NCBI GenBank assembly: GCA_013397795.1 | Contig: VZTJ01003847.1 | Span: 1,298,073 to 1,362,072, forward strand | DNA length: 64,000 bases | Reading direction: 5' to 3' | Source of the DNA: Orthonyx spaldingii | Lineage: Eukaryota > Chordata > Aves > Passeriformes > Orthonychidae | Shown: positions 49,064-61,337 of the stretch, piece by piece | Numbering within the stretch: the first letter of the stretch is position 1 | Layout of the letters: each line of letters starts with the position of its first letter | Program-made: the position numbers and the translations under genes | The notes under the pieces: generated by a model | Databases searched by the model: none | What the model was told of the DNA's origin: nothing | What the model saw: the letters and a program-made list of their open reading frames with translations, nothing else

Positions 49064-52000
49064 CTGAAATAAAAGCACAAGGGAAAAAAAAAAAAAGCAT
49101 TAGAACTTCATTTGCTACAATTTTTGCGACTGAAACAGGAAAAATGGTTCTATGCCCTTTCCACTGAATACTGCTCTTTCTTACCCAGCCAAAGACACGT
49201 CTTGGCAGTTCCTTATAGAACAGAGAATAACTTTTTGTAAAGTGCTTGCTAAATTTTCTTACAGAGCCCAAAGCTGACCAGTTAAGACTCCTTTAAGCTC
49301 AAGCACTTCAGAAAACAACATCCACAATTTCAGCTCTTTTAAAATTCTTCACATTTTTATTAAAAGCCCTTGCCCTTGAAGAATTAAACCCAAACAAAAC
49401 AGACACCTAATCAGGACAAAAGGAGAGATGGAACAAATTCAAGGACTTAAGACACTGTTACACAAGCAATAGCACCACATATGGACCTAAAATAACTCTC
49501 TAAATTACATGAACATTGAACTCCTTAGCTAATGAATTCGAGTTTACTCCAATAATCTGCACTGAAACAAATTTTTTAAATGCAAGTCTCAGAGGGGCCA
49601 ATTCAGCATTAAATCAGCAGGATCATTTACAGAAAAATAAATCAGAGTTCATGCCGTATTCCCCAGCTTTGCCCCTTGGTAAACCAATGTGTTTTGCAAT
49701 CACACTTTGCCACCTGCACTGCAATGTCCTGTCTGATGTCACTGAGCAAAGTTTATGAAAACATATTGCAATATACGAAGTAAGTAGAAAGACGAGGAAG
49801 ACACTCCTGTCTCATGAATATGTCTTCCTTAACAGCAAAATAAGGGCTTTTTATCCAGGCTGATTCAAGTAGTTCAAACTACTAAGGAATACTGGTGATG
49901 CCCAAGGCAAAAAATCCCACATAATCTGCCTTTGTGTGCACATGCACCAAATGAGCAGCATGCAAGTTTGCTAGTGAAGAGCGGGTGGGGAAGGGGTAAG
50001 ATTTATATTTTCTATGTAAATGGTGAGAAGGAATGAGAAACAAAGATACTGAGCTCATGTATGAATTCTTGCATACAAAATAGCTGTGCTAGGCCAGAGC
50101 TGGAAAACAAGAAGAAGTATTTCTGCTACAAGAATTACTTTCAAAGATATAAAACCCTAGTCTCACAGAACAACCTGGGCCAAGGAGACTGCTGTTGACA
50201 ACCTTAGTAGAGGAGCTGAGACTGGAAAGCATAACAAATGGAAGGCAGAGTGCAAAGAAAGAGAAGTGACTTCTACTAGGAATGTATACATCAGGAGCAG
50301 ACATTTTTCTTTGTGATAGACATTATGAAAGGTATCTGCAAGAAATTTGGGATTTTATTTTTTAGGGCCCATCTGCCTCTTCTGAAAAAAGAGAACTCTG
50401 AGGTCTGCAGAACAAAAACATCAAAACTAATGATCACTCAGATTTTTTAAAAAATCAGGTAATTAAACATACCATTATATTAAGCTCTCCTACACTGAGG
50501 GTTTTTTTCTGGAAAACCAACATCACTGGGTGGTCTCACAGGAAAAAGAGACAGCAGAAACCATGCCAAAACCATATAAATGGTCTTGATCTGAAAGTAA
50601 AGAACATGATCCCTAGTGAAGTGGCAGAGCCTCACCCCAAAGATTCCACTTCACTTCCCATTTCTGCCTACTGATTTATTGCTACACAAGACAAATGAAT
50701 AGGTAGGTGTATGAAGGTATGTATAGTGCAGACAACAGTCAGCAGGGCTTTTTTTTTTTCCTCTCCAAGAGAACTGTTCCAACAAGTTAACAGAACAATT
50801 ATGAAAAAGGCAGCTGGAAGTTCACTGTGAGCAGTCAGCAGCCCAATGCACTTTTCAAGTGATGAGCCCACATTCTTCCTCTTGATCTCCCTGAGACTTT
50901 GGGGTTTTAAAACTTGTTGCACACTTATGTTTAAAGCAAAGTGGCAGAAGGATTTGTTTTTTCTTTTGAAAGAGCAGATCTCCATTTTTCATACAAAATA
51001 CAGAAAGCAGCTCACTTTTTCCCCTCGTGATATAATAGAGGCCTTAGCATAAAAGTGCAAAGCACAGTTCATTTCTTCACCTTCAGTTTTTCATAGTCAT
51101 TTCCAGGGACCAAACTCAGTGATATCAAAAATACTGTAAATATGCCTCAGAGAATGTAATACACAGCCTGCCTATTGCATCATGACACCTGAGAAACGAG
51201 CTAAGAATGGAAAGACAAAGAAATCTGGAAGCAGCTACAGCAACTTTCCCGTCAGTGCCTGGGAAACACAAAGTGCAACTTTTAGATCTAATGGACTGTA
51301 TACACACAGAGAGGAAAATAACCTGTGTTGAAGTCTGCAAGGATAAAGCTATCCTAATATCAGTATGTGCTTAAACTTAATTTTGGATCACTTTCACAAG
51401 ATGTACCCACACTGTGGGGAAATGTCAAGAAAACACTTGCCCACATCAGCTTTCTGCCATGCAGCCATAGGATAATGGACTTTTCACTCTGGAAACGTCT
51501 ACAAAGGTATAACCTACATCACACATGAAAACTGGCAGCCTACATAGAGATAATATTGCCCTCTGACTAAAGGACCAGCAGTGCTACTGTTACAGAAATT
51601 CAGAATCTGTTAAGTAAGATTAAAAAACACTGACATGCTAGATGTTAAAATTTAACCCAAAGAGTATCTTTTGAATGGACAGGAGAAAAAAAATACACAC
51701 CCTTTTTTTCTTTGGTAGTGTTTCTGGAGATTAGTGAAACAGAAGTAAATATAATTTAAGAAAAACTCTGAATCACAATCCTGGCTGATGCTAAGAGTTT
51801 GATTCTAATAGTTTAACTTAAATTAACAATAACTTCCTGCAGAAAATAGGGTCTTAACCCAAAAAGCTGGTAAGCTATACAAAAACATGAGGATTAAAGA
51901 AACATGAAATGTAACATTATGTAACGCCTAGGTTTTGATGCATACAGCACGAAACACTTGAAATTGTTTCCAGAGGATTATTTTCTCTACATATTGAAAT

Positions 52001-52267
52001 AACCTCAATCTAGCAGAAAAGATGCTCAGTTTCTGCAGGGCAAATAAAAATATAATGGCTTGAAGACTCTAATTTTTACTACTCAGTAGTAATATTATCC
52101 AGTTAGACTAATCAATCTAGGCAGTCACACCCTTGAAACTCATTCCAATCACATTGCCTACAAGAAATGAGTTAATGGGCTTATTTAGAAAGTGGTTCAT
52201 CTTACACAATGCCTCATCCCATTAGAAATAGTATAGATATTCTTAAAGACCTCACTGTGGCACATAC
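49064..52267 (-). other. PTPN14: PTPN14 intron
   Basis: GT-AG intron of 3,204 bp, AT-rich. No gene or repeat family recognised. Confidence 0.85.
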
Positions 52268-52325
52268 CAAAGATGATCTACTCCAGGTTGGCCGTCGTCG
52301 GATAGGGGGAGGAGAATTTGATTGT
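52268..52325 (-). CDS. PTPN14: PTPN14 exon (SNSPPPIRRR, small)
   Basis: 58 bp: one base completing Glu, then 19 codons QSNSPPPIRRRPTWSRSSL. This proline/arginine-rich segment follows the FERM domain in PTPN14. Too short to show up as a conspicuous open frame; another frame crosses it but does not match. Acceptor CCATAG, donor GTATGT. Confidence 0.95.
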
Positions 52326-54589
52326 CTATGGAGGAAAAAGAGAAACTATAGAAACTACAATATCTGAATTCTGAGTCAAGAATGAATGGGAAAAACAAGA
52401 CATGAATCTGTTGGTATTGCTCATTACTGAGCTTTTTAGATATATGAATAAATGAAAATAATTCAAGTTCTTCTTTAAATACAGGAAGTATTCCCATTCC
52501 AAACTATACATGCCTTTTGTTCATTATCCTATTTGTCTTACTTGGAAACACAAGAAAGAAAAACTCTAGTTGAAAATTAATTAAAAAAACAAATCCCTTA
52601 AGTAAAAAAATCGAACATGGCACACAGGTACAGTCTCAGGTGACTTAATGTGAACATTAAAACAAGGACAATTTTATGAAATTGACAGCAATCACTCCAA
52701 AGCATTGCACACAGATCAAGAAGAAAAGGAAAAAAAAAGCTCATTAGACAATACTAGCAGAGTCACATACAATGTTAGAGTCGCCAGGTGCAGTGGAAGG
52801 AACAAGGAGTGCAGGAGGAAAAAAAATACGAGGAAGGGAAAGAAACAAGTTGAAGGAGGTAGAAATATAGTGCTTACGTGAAGAGAGGAAAGGTGGAATT
52901 TGTCCTCTTACAGTTTCTGATCTGGTGAATGATGTTATGTGCGATTAGAGGAAAGGCACACAGGAAAACAAACAACTATAATTTTAACACAGAGGGCAGG
53001 AAAATTATTTGGCTAGAAAACACACACTGGCATATGCTGTCATCAATATCTGTGTCTCTAGCACACAAGCTTATACCACATGAGACTGTGGTAAGGAGAG
53101 CAGTTCTAATGACAAAAATACATTTAAGCTTGTTATTTCAGTCTTTGACTTGGTGACATTCCCTATCTTTATTAGTCTAAATACCTGCAAGTTGCCTATG
53201 AAAATGCTTTATATACTCCATTCATGGGACCCACATACTTATAGTTCAGTGTTTAGGAAGAAACATGATCAAAAGCTATGGCTTCTGCAGCCTGGATTAT
53301 GATTGGTAACAGAAAGTTCTCTGTGTTGACCCCAACACACAGCTTCAAAGGCAAAATATCCCAAGGTGATACACTACAGTATTTTGTTTTCTTTCTGACA
53401 ATCAGGAGCTTCCTTTGAATTCAATCCCTCTGGAACCATTACAATTGAATTTAGTATTCGACTATTGAAATCCATTATATGCTGCTAAGAAACATCTCTT
53501 CCAGTCCTCCACTCACCTCCCAAGAACTGTAAGCGCCATGTAAAATCTAAGCAACATGTCTTTTCTGTAAGTGAAAAGATCACTCAAAGCAGTTCACCTC
53601 ACTGGACTCTCCTGTGCTCTAACTCACCATATGTTAATATAATGTGTGCACATGTGAAAGACCTTCCAATTTTCCCCTCAGCATTTTGGCTTTATTTTCC
53701 AACAGATGGCATTACCCAGCTGAACAGATGGGATGTCCAGCTCTAACTGGAGTTGCTGATAGAGATGAGACTTCTTCATGGTAAGTTTTGCAAGAATTTA
53801 ATGTTCTCTGCTATACACACCCAGCACACCATGAAAATTTCTCAAAATTCTAACCTTTTGAAAGCCAAATTTATCTCAATCTGAAAATGTTGTGTGCTGG
53901 TGGAAATGAAATATCTCAGCTAACAAACAGACTTTTGAATTAAAGCTAAAGCCTAATGAATACCTCCTTCAGTTAGAAGGAATCCACCCATGTGAGAGGA
54001 CTAGCTCAAGGCCAGTTTCTAAGTAAGTGCTCAAACCAGAGCCTAAAGGAGACTTCAGGTTTAGATTTACAATCTCTGCTGCGTTGTGGCAGTACAGCTA
54101 CGCAGATTAACGCACCCAGTTGTCCTTCCTCATTCAGCACACATAAGAGGCAGATAAATTATCCTGCCCAAACTAGAACATGACAACCTGCACTTTACAG
54201 TGCCCTTAGCTGCTGGATGTGCAGTGCATCTTTTACTCCAGCTCACATTTTGACATGATAACATGTCACCTTTCACTCCAGGTTATACTAATAATCTGGG
54301 CTATCAACAGCAACACCAAGGCCTTCAAAACTCCCTATAGGATTAGACTACTTTGGGAAGCATCAAAGCTCACATGGCTCAGAACGAAATTTCATTCTCA
54401 GCTGTCTGTTCTTGCTGTTGGTTAAAACAAAACAAGAAAAAAAGGGAAAGGGGAAAAGAATAACTGACATATGTGACTAGGAAAAAAAAATTAAAAAAAA
54501 CCCCAAACTAAACAAAACCAAACATGCCAAAACTCAGACCAATTCCAAAGCAAGGTGTCAGAAAACAACTGTGAAGCAAGAGTACTCAC
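52326..54589 (-). other. PTPN14: PTPN14 intron
   Basis: GT-AG intron of 2,264 bp. A-rich runs near 54435-54520. No gene or repeat family recognised. Confidence 0.85.
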
Positions 54590-54672
54590 TCTGTGCAGAT
54601 TTTGTTCTGTTTATAAAACTTGTGTCTTGATGCAAACAGACGTGAAATATATTTGGCATTTTCAAGATCATC
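54590..54672 (-). CDS. PTPN14: PTPN14 exon (FERM C-terminal end)
   Basis: 83 bp: 27 codons DDLENAKYISRLFASRHKFY then KQNKICT, plus two bases of Glu. This is the terminal helix of the FERM F3 lobe. Acceptor TTTAAAG, donor GTGAGT. Confidence 0.96.
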
Positions 54673-55343
54673 CTTTAAAAATGAGGAAAAAAATGAAAAA
54701 AAATATTTAACTTGTTATTCTTACCAAGAACTGACAAAGAAGTCAGTTTAAAAAAGAAGTTTTTTAAAAATCCAGTTGCAGGAATGCTTGGTAAGGTCTA
54801 CCAGGTACTGAATTTGGCTCCCAAGAACACATCTAGTGGTCTCAAGAGCATTCAAGACATAGGATTACTGAAACCCAGTAGTGTGCATTTACACACTGCC
54901 ACTTCACTGCTAAGGCACAGTAGGGGGGGACAGCAACAAAAAAATGGCTCAAGCTTGCTGGTCCAGTTTCTATAGCGGCCTTGGTTCAGGGAAATGTGAA
55001 GTGATTTTAGGCAGCACAGAACAGCACTATGGCCCTCAGAGTTCCAGTATGTGCACACATGGTAGTTCATGCCCAGTTTCGACTTATGCTGCTGTATTTA
55101 TGCCACTCAAAAAGCTCTTCAGTTTTTTGCAGACTTCCCAGCATAGCGTATTTCAGGATGCTTGGAAGAAAATACAGAAATTAGTACCTAAATGAAGTTA
55201 ATTTCACTTTCTGCATAAAGTACAACATGAACTGGGAGGGGGGTGGTGTTATACAAGTGAGCCTCTTTGGGAAAGCGGAATTTTAAAGGTGTATTTTTAC
55301 ATAAGTAGCTTTCTTGATGACACTGATCAGATCATTTTCTTAC
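54673..55343 (-). other. PTPN14: PTPN14 intron
   Basis: GT-AG intron of 671 bp. Nothing recognised in it. Confidence 0.85.
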
Positions 55344-55431
55344 TGTGTGAAAGAGTACATTCTCTTCTTTGTTGATCAACTCTAGAACAATTGAAGACTT
55401 GTTATGCGCAATATTCCCAATGTCATTCCAC
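55344..55431 (-). CDS. PTPN14: PTPN14 exon (FERM F3 lobe)
   Basis: 88 bp: one base completing Arg, then 29 codons WNDIGNIAHNKSSIVLELIN then KEENVLFHT. WNDIGNI is a typical FERM F3 strand motif. Acceptor TCTGCAG, donor GTAAGA. Confidence 0.96.
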
Positions 55432-57039
55432 CTGCAGAGTAAAAAAATGCATTAGAGTTTGCCAACACATACATTCAAACATTTCACAAACACAGTAAGA
55501 ATCCATTTGTCAACATCAGTCTCATTTTATGGGAAAGCTTTTCAGTAACTTTCTGGTGAAGAAACATAGTCAGGAAAATAAGGACGTCATGTTCTGATTA
55601 AAAGTGAAAGGATATTCAGCTCTTAACCCAAAGCATAAGAGTTAAAAGCTCTCTTTAAAAATCACAAATTTGAAGAATCACATAGAAGACACATTGAAAA
55701 GACATTAACGATAAACATTTTACTGAATGGTGGTATTTTGGAATTGATTTACTTTAGGCACTTGTAATAGAATTATTTTAAGTGCCATTCCTCCCCAAAT
55801 GCTGTTTCCACCTTTCATTCAGTGCCAATGCTTGCTGAAGAAGGTTAAGTTGACAACATGGTTATGTAGGCTATGCATACCATATTAATACTCTGGCTTT
55901 ATGTTTGCAATCTTTTTTTTTTCCCAAGTAATTGTCAGGTTGCCCAAGATCTGAGTTATAATCTTCTTACAAATAGCTGACAGACATTTGCGCACATTGC
56001 ATGCAATCCACAGGGATGGAAAGGACTTGTTTGTTCTGTTTGCAGCGTGCATTCCTCTTCATGTCATGGCAGGATGCTTGCAGTGCATATTTCCAAAGAG
56101 TAAGAATCCCAGAACCAACTCTCATTTCTACATGTAAAGAAACTTCTTGCTTTTGTCACCTGGCCCAATTAAAGGATTATCTAATTCCTTCTCAAAATTA
56201 TATATGCAAAACATCAGCTATGCGAAAAAGGGAGCACTAACATTTTTTAAGATGACTAATGAAAGCCCTTTTAAGGTAACCCCCTCCCCCCCATAAAATT
56301 TCTGCTTAAGTCTGATATAAGCCTTAGGTATTGACTGAAAATTAGTGCACCTCAAAAAGCACAACTTCTTGGCTGCACAAAATTCCTACTCTAATAAAGG
56401 GGACTAGTAAAAATTCACTTCAAGTAAACAGCACCAGTAATAAAAATACCCACTAGAAGAGTGGCAAAGAAGAATGAAACTATCCTCCCTGGAATCATGG
56501 AGATTTCCAGCAACATTTTCATACGGAACAAACCCACCAAAGAAAGTTAATGGATAAGTCATTCTTATTAGCCAAAATAAACTGTAGAAAAACCAATAGA
56601 GTGACACGGCCATGATTTTAGAATTTATGGAATGAGAAAGTTCAACTTTTTTTTAGTGGGGCACCTAAATGTGGCAACCATATTTTCAGAAGTGTTGAGC
56701 TCTTAGGCTGCCAGCCATGAGATTTAATAGATTTGCATTCAGAAGTATCAAAGAAGAAGACATAAAGACAAGAAAAGAAAAGGGATCAGAGCTTTGTAAA
56801 CTAGAACACGATACCCGACAGGCTACTACAACTTTCTTGCCATCCAAACCATTCACAGACACCAGAAATTATTCTTTATCTAATCTCTTTGGGCCAAGAG
56901 ACCAATCATGAAAACAGCAAGGTGACTACTCCTTAGTTAGAGGATTGGCACTATTACAGTCACATATGCAAGGAAAAAATCCCACACACAGAGCTCCGGA
57001 AAGAAACTCACTTTAAATACAAAAGACCCTCATTTTTAC
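55432..57039 (-). other. PTPN14: PTPN14 intron
   Basis: GT-AG intron of 1,608 bp, AT-rich. No gene or repeat family recognised. Confidence 0.85.
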
Positions 57040-57128
57040 CTATAAATCACAGTCGTCCTCCCAATTCTGTTTTTTATGAAGATGCCCATGAAGAAAATAC
57101 CTAGGTGTATGTCATTTCCATGGTTATC
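57040..57128 (-). CDS. PTPN14: PTPN14 exon (FERM F3 start)
   Basis: 89 bp: 29 codons DNHGNDIHLGIFFMGIFIKN then RIGRTTVIY, plus two bases of Arg. Matches the FERM F3 region of the PTPN14/PTPN21 subfamily. Acceptor TTTGCAG, donor GTAAAA. Confidence 0.96.
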
Positions 57129-59534
57129 CTGCAAAGAAAGGATAATAGATTTAGTTTAATAAAGAAACTGGTCAATACATTATAGGAATGCATGCTGAAG
57201 TACCAAAGAGAAGCTCTTCTTCAGTGCGGATGCAGGACTAACCTATATTTTGCTGCTTGATTGGACTCTGATTTTCATTATTTCAGAGCAGTTAGCACTT
57301 AAGTAGATTCATTGTGTTGATTAGTGAGAACAGAAGGCTAAATGAACTCAGTTCTCCTCTCTCAAAAACCACGCATTCATTGTGTAATACCCCACATCCC
57401 CTATCTTTGTGATTACAGCTACCTAGAGCCTGTAAGAATACCAAAAGCAATAGTTCTTTTTCACATTCATGGTATTTCTCCAGACATCTGTTAAAACATG
57501 TAGAGATTTCAGAACACCACACCTGGAGATGGAATCCCTCTCAAAAGCTCTACCCTTCACACTTCCTCCTTTAAGCAGTCTGCGTAGAAGTTCACAGCAT
57601 GTCACCCCAAAAAGTACTTCCGTCTCTGTACAGATGCATCCTCCATTGATTTTCAATTGTTGGGTTAAATATTCAACTGCACACACCACATAAAAACCAT
57701 GCAAAAACAGTGGACTCTAAGAAGTCCTATTGTTTTTGCACCTACCTTTCTCCTTGTAGGCTTCTGTTTGAAGACCACGTGCTCCTAATCCATTCTGCAA
57801 TCAGTTTTTTTAAGAAACCTTTTCCTTTTTTTCAGCTATGAAAACTTAATATTGTTGACAAAGAGGTTTTTCTACATTTATCAACAAGCAAGAACAGTTC
57901 CCCCTCAGCTGCATATATAGCAATTGATTCACACTTTAAAGTGGTAAATAGAAATCATGCTAACACCAAGAGTGTGGTTAGAAGGAATGGCTAGAAGAAA
58001 GGCTATGAGAGAAGTTAATGCACTATGCCTGCTATTAATGCACTACACACTGTAAAAACCATCAGGTGCCCCTGCATTTTAATAGATCAGGTCAGAGCTG
58101 TTCTCCTGGCCTTGCTGTGCTTGAACCTCAGAAGGCAACGATGGACTATCTGCACCTGTTTAACTACTGAGTGCTAGGCCTTTTGCAAACAAAACATGGA
58201 TGGCAATTCATCCACAAGCCAGCAGAGAGTCAGCAGCTTAGTCTGATTAGAGGACAACACATTCTTCTGCCTTGTGCTAGAGCAAGTTTTACAAGGCAAA
58301 AAGATTGGGAATGTGTGGGGGAAAATGTATGTATTTGTATACATATAAATACATATATCTACCTGTATGCGTGTATACACACAAATACCTATATGGAAAG
58401 AAAGACACGTATTTCTAATAACATTTTCTACCAGGGAAAAAATAGAAATCTTTTATTTTCCCCTTTGAATACAGTTCTGTTTGTCTCCAAGGCCAGCATG
58501 CTGCTCCTTGATGCAAGGCTTCGGCTTTCTGCCATTTTGCACAACACCCAGCCACTGTTCATACCTGCCTTACTGACATCTGCAAAAATATCTAAAGACA
58601 CTTCCAACACTGAAACCTTTTGCAGTAGCATGCAGCATTATTCCAAATTAATTTGAAGAAAGCTTTAATTTCATTCAATGGTAATAAACATTCCATAATT
58701 TCTGTTGGTGGGTTGAAAGTTTTTTTGCCATTCAGCTCCTCCCCTCCAGGCCAATTCTGAGATTGGCACCAAAGAATCAATTTTGACTTCAGCGGGAAGC
58801 TTGTTTTGTTTGGTGTGTGGCTGTGTTTGTTTTTAAATTCCAAGTTATTTTTAAGTAGCAGGAAAACTGCTCACAATCCCCACTTAGGGTGGCTGGGTGG
58901 GTTAGCAAAGAGAAATGGGTCATGTTGGGAACAGCAGTTTTTTGTTTCTCAGCACAACTTTATCATGGCAGCATGTGCTCCATAAGGCCACATATCCAGA
59001 CAATCCATGGCAGAATGGGACTTCCAGTGAAGGCAAAGTGACTGGAAATGCAAAATAATCCCGGAAATTCCCCCTTATTAAAAACGTGTGGAGGATCTGT
59101 GTGCACATATAAGAAACTAAGGAAAAATGAAGTTAATACTTGGGAAGTAGCAATTTAGAAAGACATGAAAAGGTCTGATTTGCCCATCCTGTTAAAGATG
59201 ACCAGAGCTGAGATGCATTTGCCCCAATCACTCACCCATAGATAGCACTCAAAAGAAAATCAAGGAGCATCTCTGATTCCCAAGAGAGCAGGCCCTAGAA
59301 CACAGCAACCTCTTCTGTGACAAAGATTTTCATGGAAGAGAAGTAGCACTACAGGCCTAAGAAACCCTCATGCTGCAATGTCCATTCAAACTACCAGCAG
59401 TCAATTCACCCTCTGGAGCAGTTAAACAAGTCCTGTCTCTTTTGGACAAACATGACTTGCACGCAGTCCAATGGTTACTGCAGAGTTCTGCATCTTTTGA
59501 TTCAGAGGTTCCTTTATAATATGCACTAACATAC
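57129..59534 (-). other. PTPN14: PTPN14 intron
   Basis: GT-AG intron of 2,406 bp. A compact block near 58660-58830 has word composition suggestive of a conserved element (see findings). No gene. Confidence 0.8.
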
Positions 59535-59622
59535 CTTCACAGGGAAAATCTCCTGTCCAAACCCATCCAGACGTTCCACTTCATTGATGTACATTAGCTC
59601 AGCCTCTGCTGCTGTAATGCCA
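59535..59622 (-). CDS. PTPN14: PTPN14 exon (FERM F2-F3 junction)
   Basis: 88 bp: one base completing Ser, then 29 codons GITAAEAELMYINEVERLDG then FGQEIFPVK. Acceptor TTGCAG, donor GTATGT. AEAELMYINEVERLDGFG is highly characteristic of this FERM family. Confidence 0.96.
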
Positions 59623-61266
59623 CTGCAATTAGATTAACAAAAGGCAGCAAATAGTTCAATATTACACACACACACACAAATACTGGTAAAAAAATGGGAG
59701 TTTCACAAACCACTTGAGAATACACTTTGGAGACACTGCCTAGAAACACACAACACAAAACTAACTTTCAACATTAAGATCATAATCAGCAAGGTGGGAA
59801 ATTTTACTAAATGTCACTAAGGTAAGGTACAAAGCACAGTTCAAATGATAGGAGGAACAAACTGAACTGATTGCATTACTCAGCTTCTTCTGCACACATC
59901 AAATGTTTTCTGGGCTTTGTTAAACCATCAGGTTGTGGATAGTTTTGGATGGACAACTTGAACCACAGGGGTGCTAATCTGCCTGAATATTATACAAGGC
60001 CACCGGAGTTTCTTAAAATGACTTAAAAGCAAAGACCTACATTTTCAAGTTGGCTGTTCAAAAACACAGGCACTAAATCCAAAAGTTGAACAGATTCTCT
60101 TTCATAAGAGAGAACAAACCAGCTGAAAACTTTTACACACGTGTCTACACATGCTCATGTCACAGCTCAGGAATTCAAACAGATTTCAGTTCTCAAAAGC
60201 AGGTCAGAATAGATTGCAGGTTGCTCCAAAAGAAGGCCACTATTAATTTTTCTCCTCTTTGCTCCTCTTTACCACAGCTTACAAACAGAAATATAGCAAC
60301 CAGACAAATACCTGGGAGAAGGGAGGTGGAATATGATCTACCTGCTGAAGTGAGGGGAAGTATTTGCTCTTTGTGTTGCAGAAATAGCACTACAGAGCAC
60401 AGCAGGTGGGAAATCTTTCAAGTCTGTGAGTTAACCAAGATCACACAAGCAGCCCATGGCAGGGAGAGAACAGAACCAGGTCTGTTCATGGCCGGCTTGG
60501 AAGCTATTCCTTTGGTTGCATCAAAGGCCTAGGCTTGCACTGAAACTCAAAACTGAGAATGGCCTTAGACTCAGAGACTGGTATTTGTCCTTTTACAACC
60601 ACTTTCTCTCACGTAACGGGGAATGCAGCATCCTTCACATAATATTCCTATTGCATATGACATGTGGGCACTGCCATTTTTCCCGTAACAGCACTCTAGA
60701 GGTTTGAATACTTCCACCACTGAAACACCTGGACAACATGAAAGAAGCCTGCTCACAAAGAAGGTTTTTTTACTGAAGCACTAATGTACACACTCCTATC
60801 TCATTAACTAGTAACACTATACTGTGTCTTCTCCATGAGGCTTAAAACCCAATTTCTGTAATTTTCATTTCCATTACACTGAGAGCATTGGTATTCCCCT
60901 CCTCTTGAAAGAGGCCCTTGGATCACCACTGATCAATTCACAGGGTCTTTCGCCTTCAGGATTTAAATGAAATCAAAAAGAGAAAGGAGTCTACTGCATA
61001 GCACAAGTAGTGTTACACATGCTCATTAAACCTAAGGGTGTAAATGCTCGTTTAATTGGGATTAAGTTCCTCAGCCATTTTGTGTTTACAAGAGGCAGAT
61101 AATCTTTTGCAATAGACTAATTAAAAATCCAGTGAGACAAAGCATAATAGTAACATGAAGATAAGCTAGTTAAACACTGTCAGGAATGCATGGGGAGGCA
61201 GTGAAGTACTAGAAGGATGGTAAAAAATTTCAAAAAATAGTACAAACTTTATCACATCAAGCTCAC
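59623..61266 (-). other. PTPN14: PTPN14 intron
   Basis: GT-AG intron of 1,644 bp. Contains a short AC microsatellite (59664-59678). No gene. Confidence 0.85.
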
Positions 61267-61337
61267 CTGTGATTCCGGTGCTCCTGAGCAACCTTTTGAG
61301 TCAGCTCTTCCAGGACAGCTTCATCCTGGGTCCAATC
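61267..61337 (-). CDS. PTPN14: PTPN14 exon (FERM F2 lobe), 5'-most in window
   Basis: 71 bp: 23 codons DWTQDEAVLEELTQKVAQEH then RNH, plus two bases of Ser. Phase 0 start, so an upstream exon must end on a codon boundary. Acceptor TTACAG, donor GTGAGC. Confidence 0.95.

Noticed and set aside
30559..61337. Assignment of the phosphatase gene to PTPN21
   Set aside because: PTPN21 shares FERM and phosphatase motifs, but the linker blocks, the two PPxY motifs and the SMYD2 neighbour all fit PTPN14.
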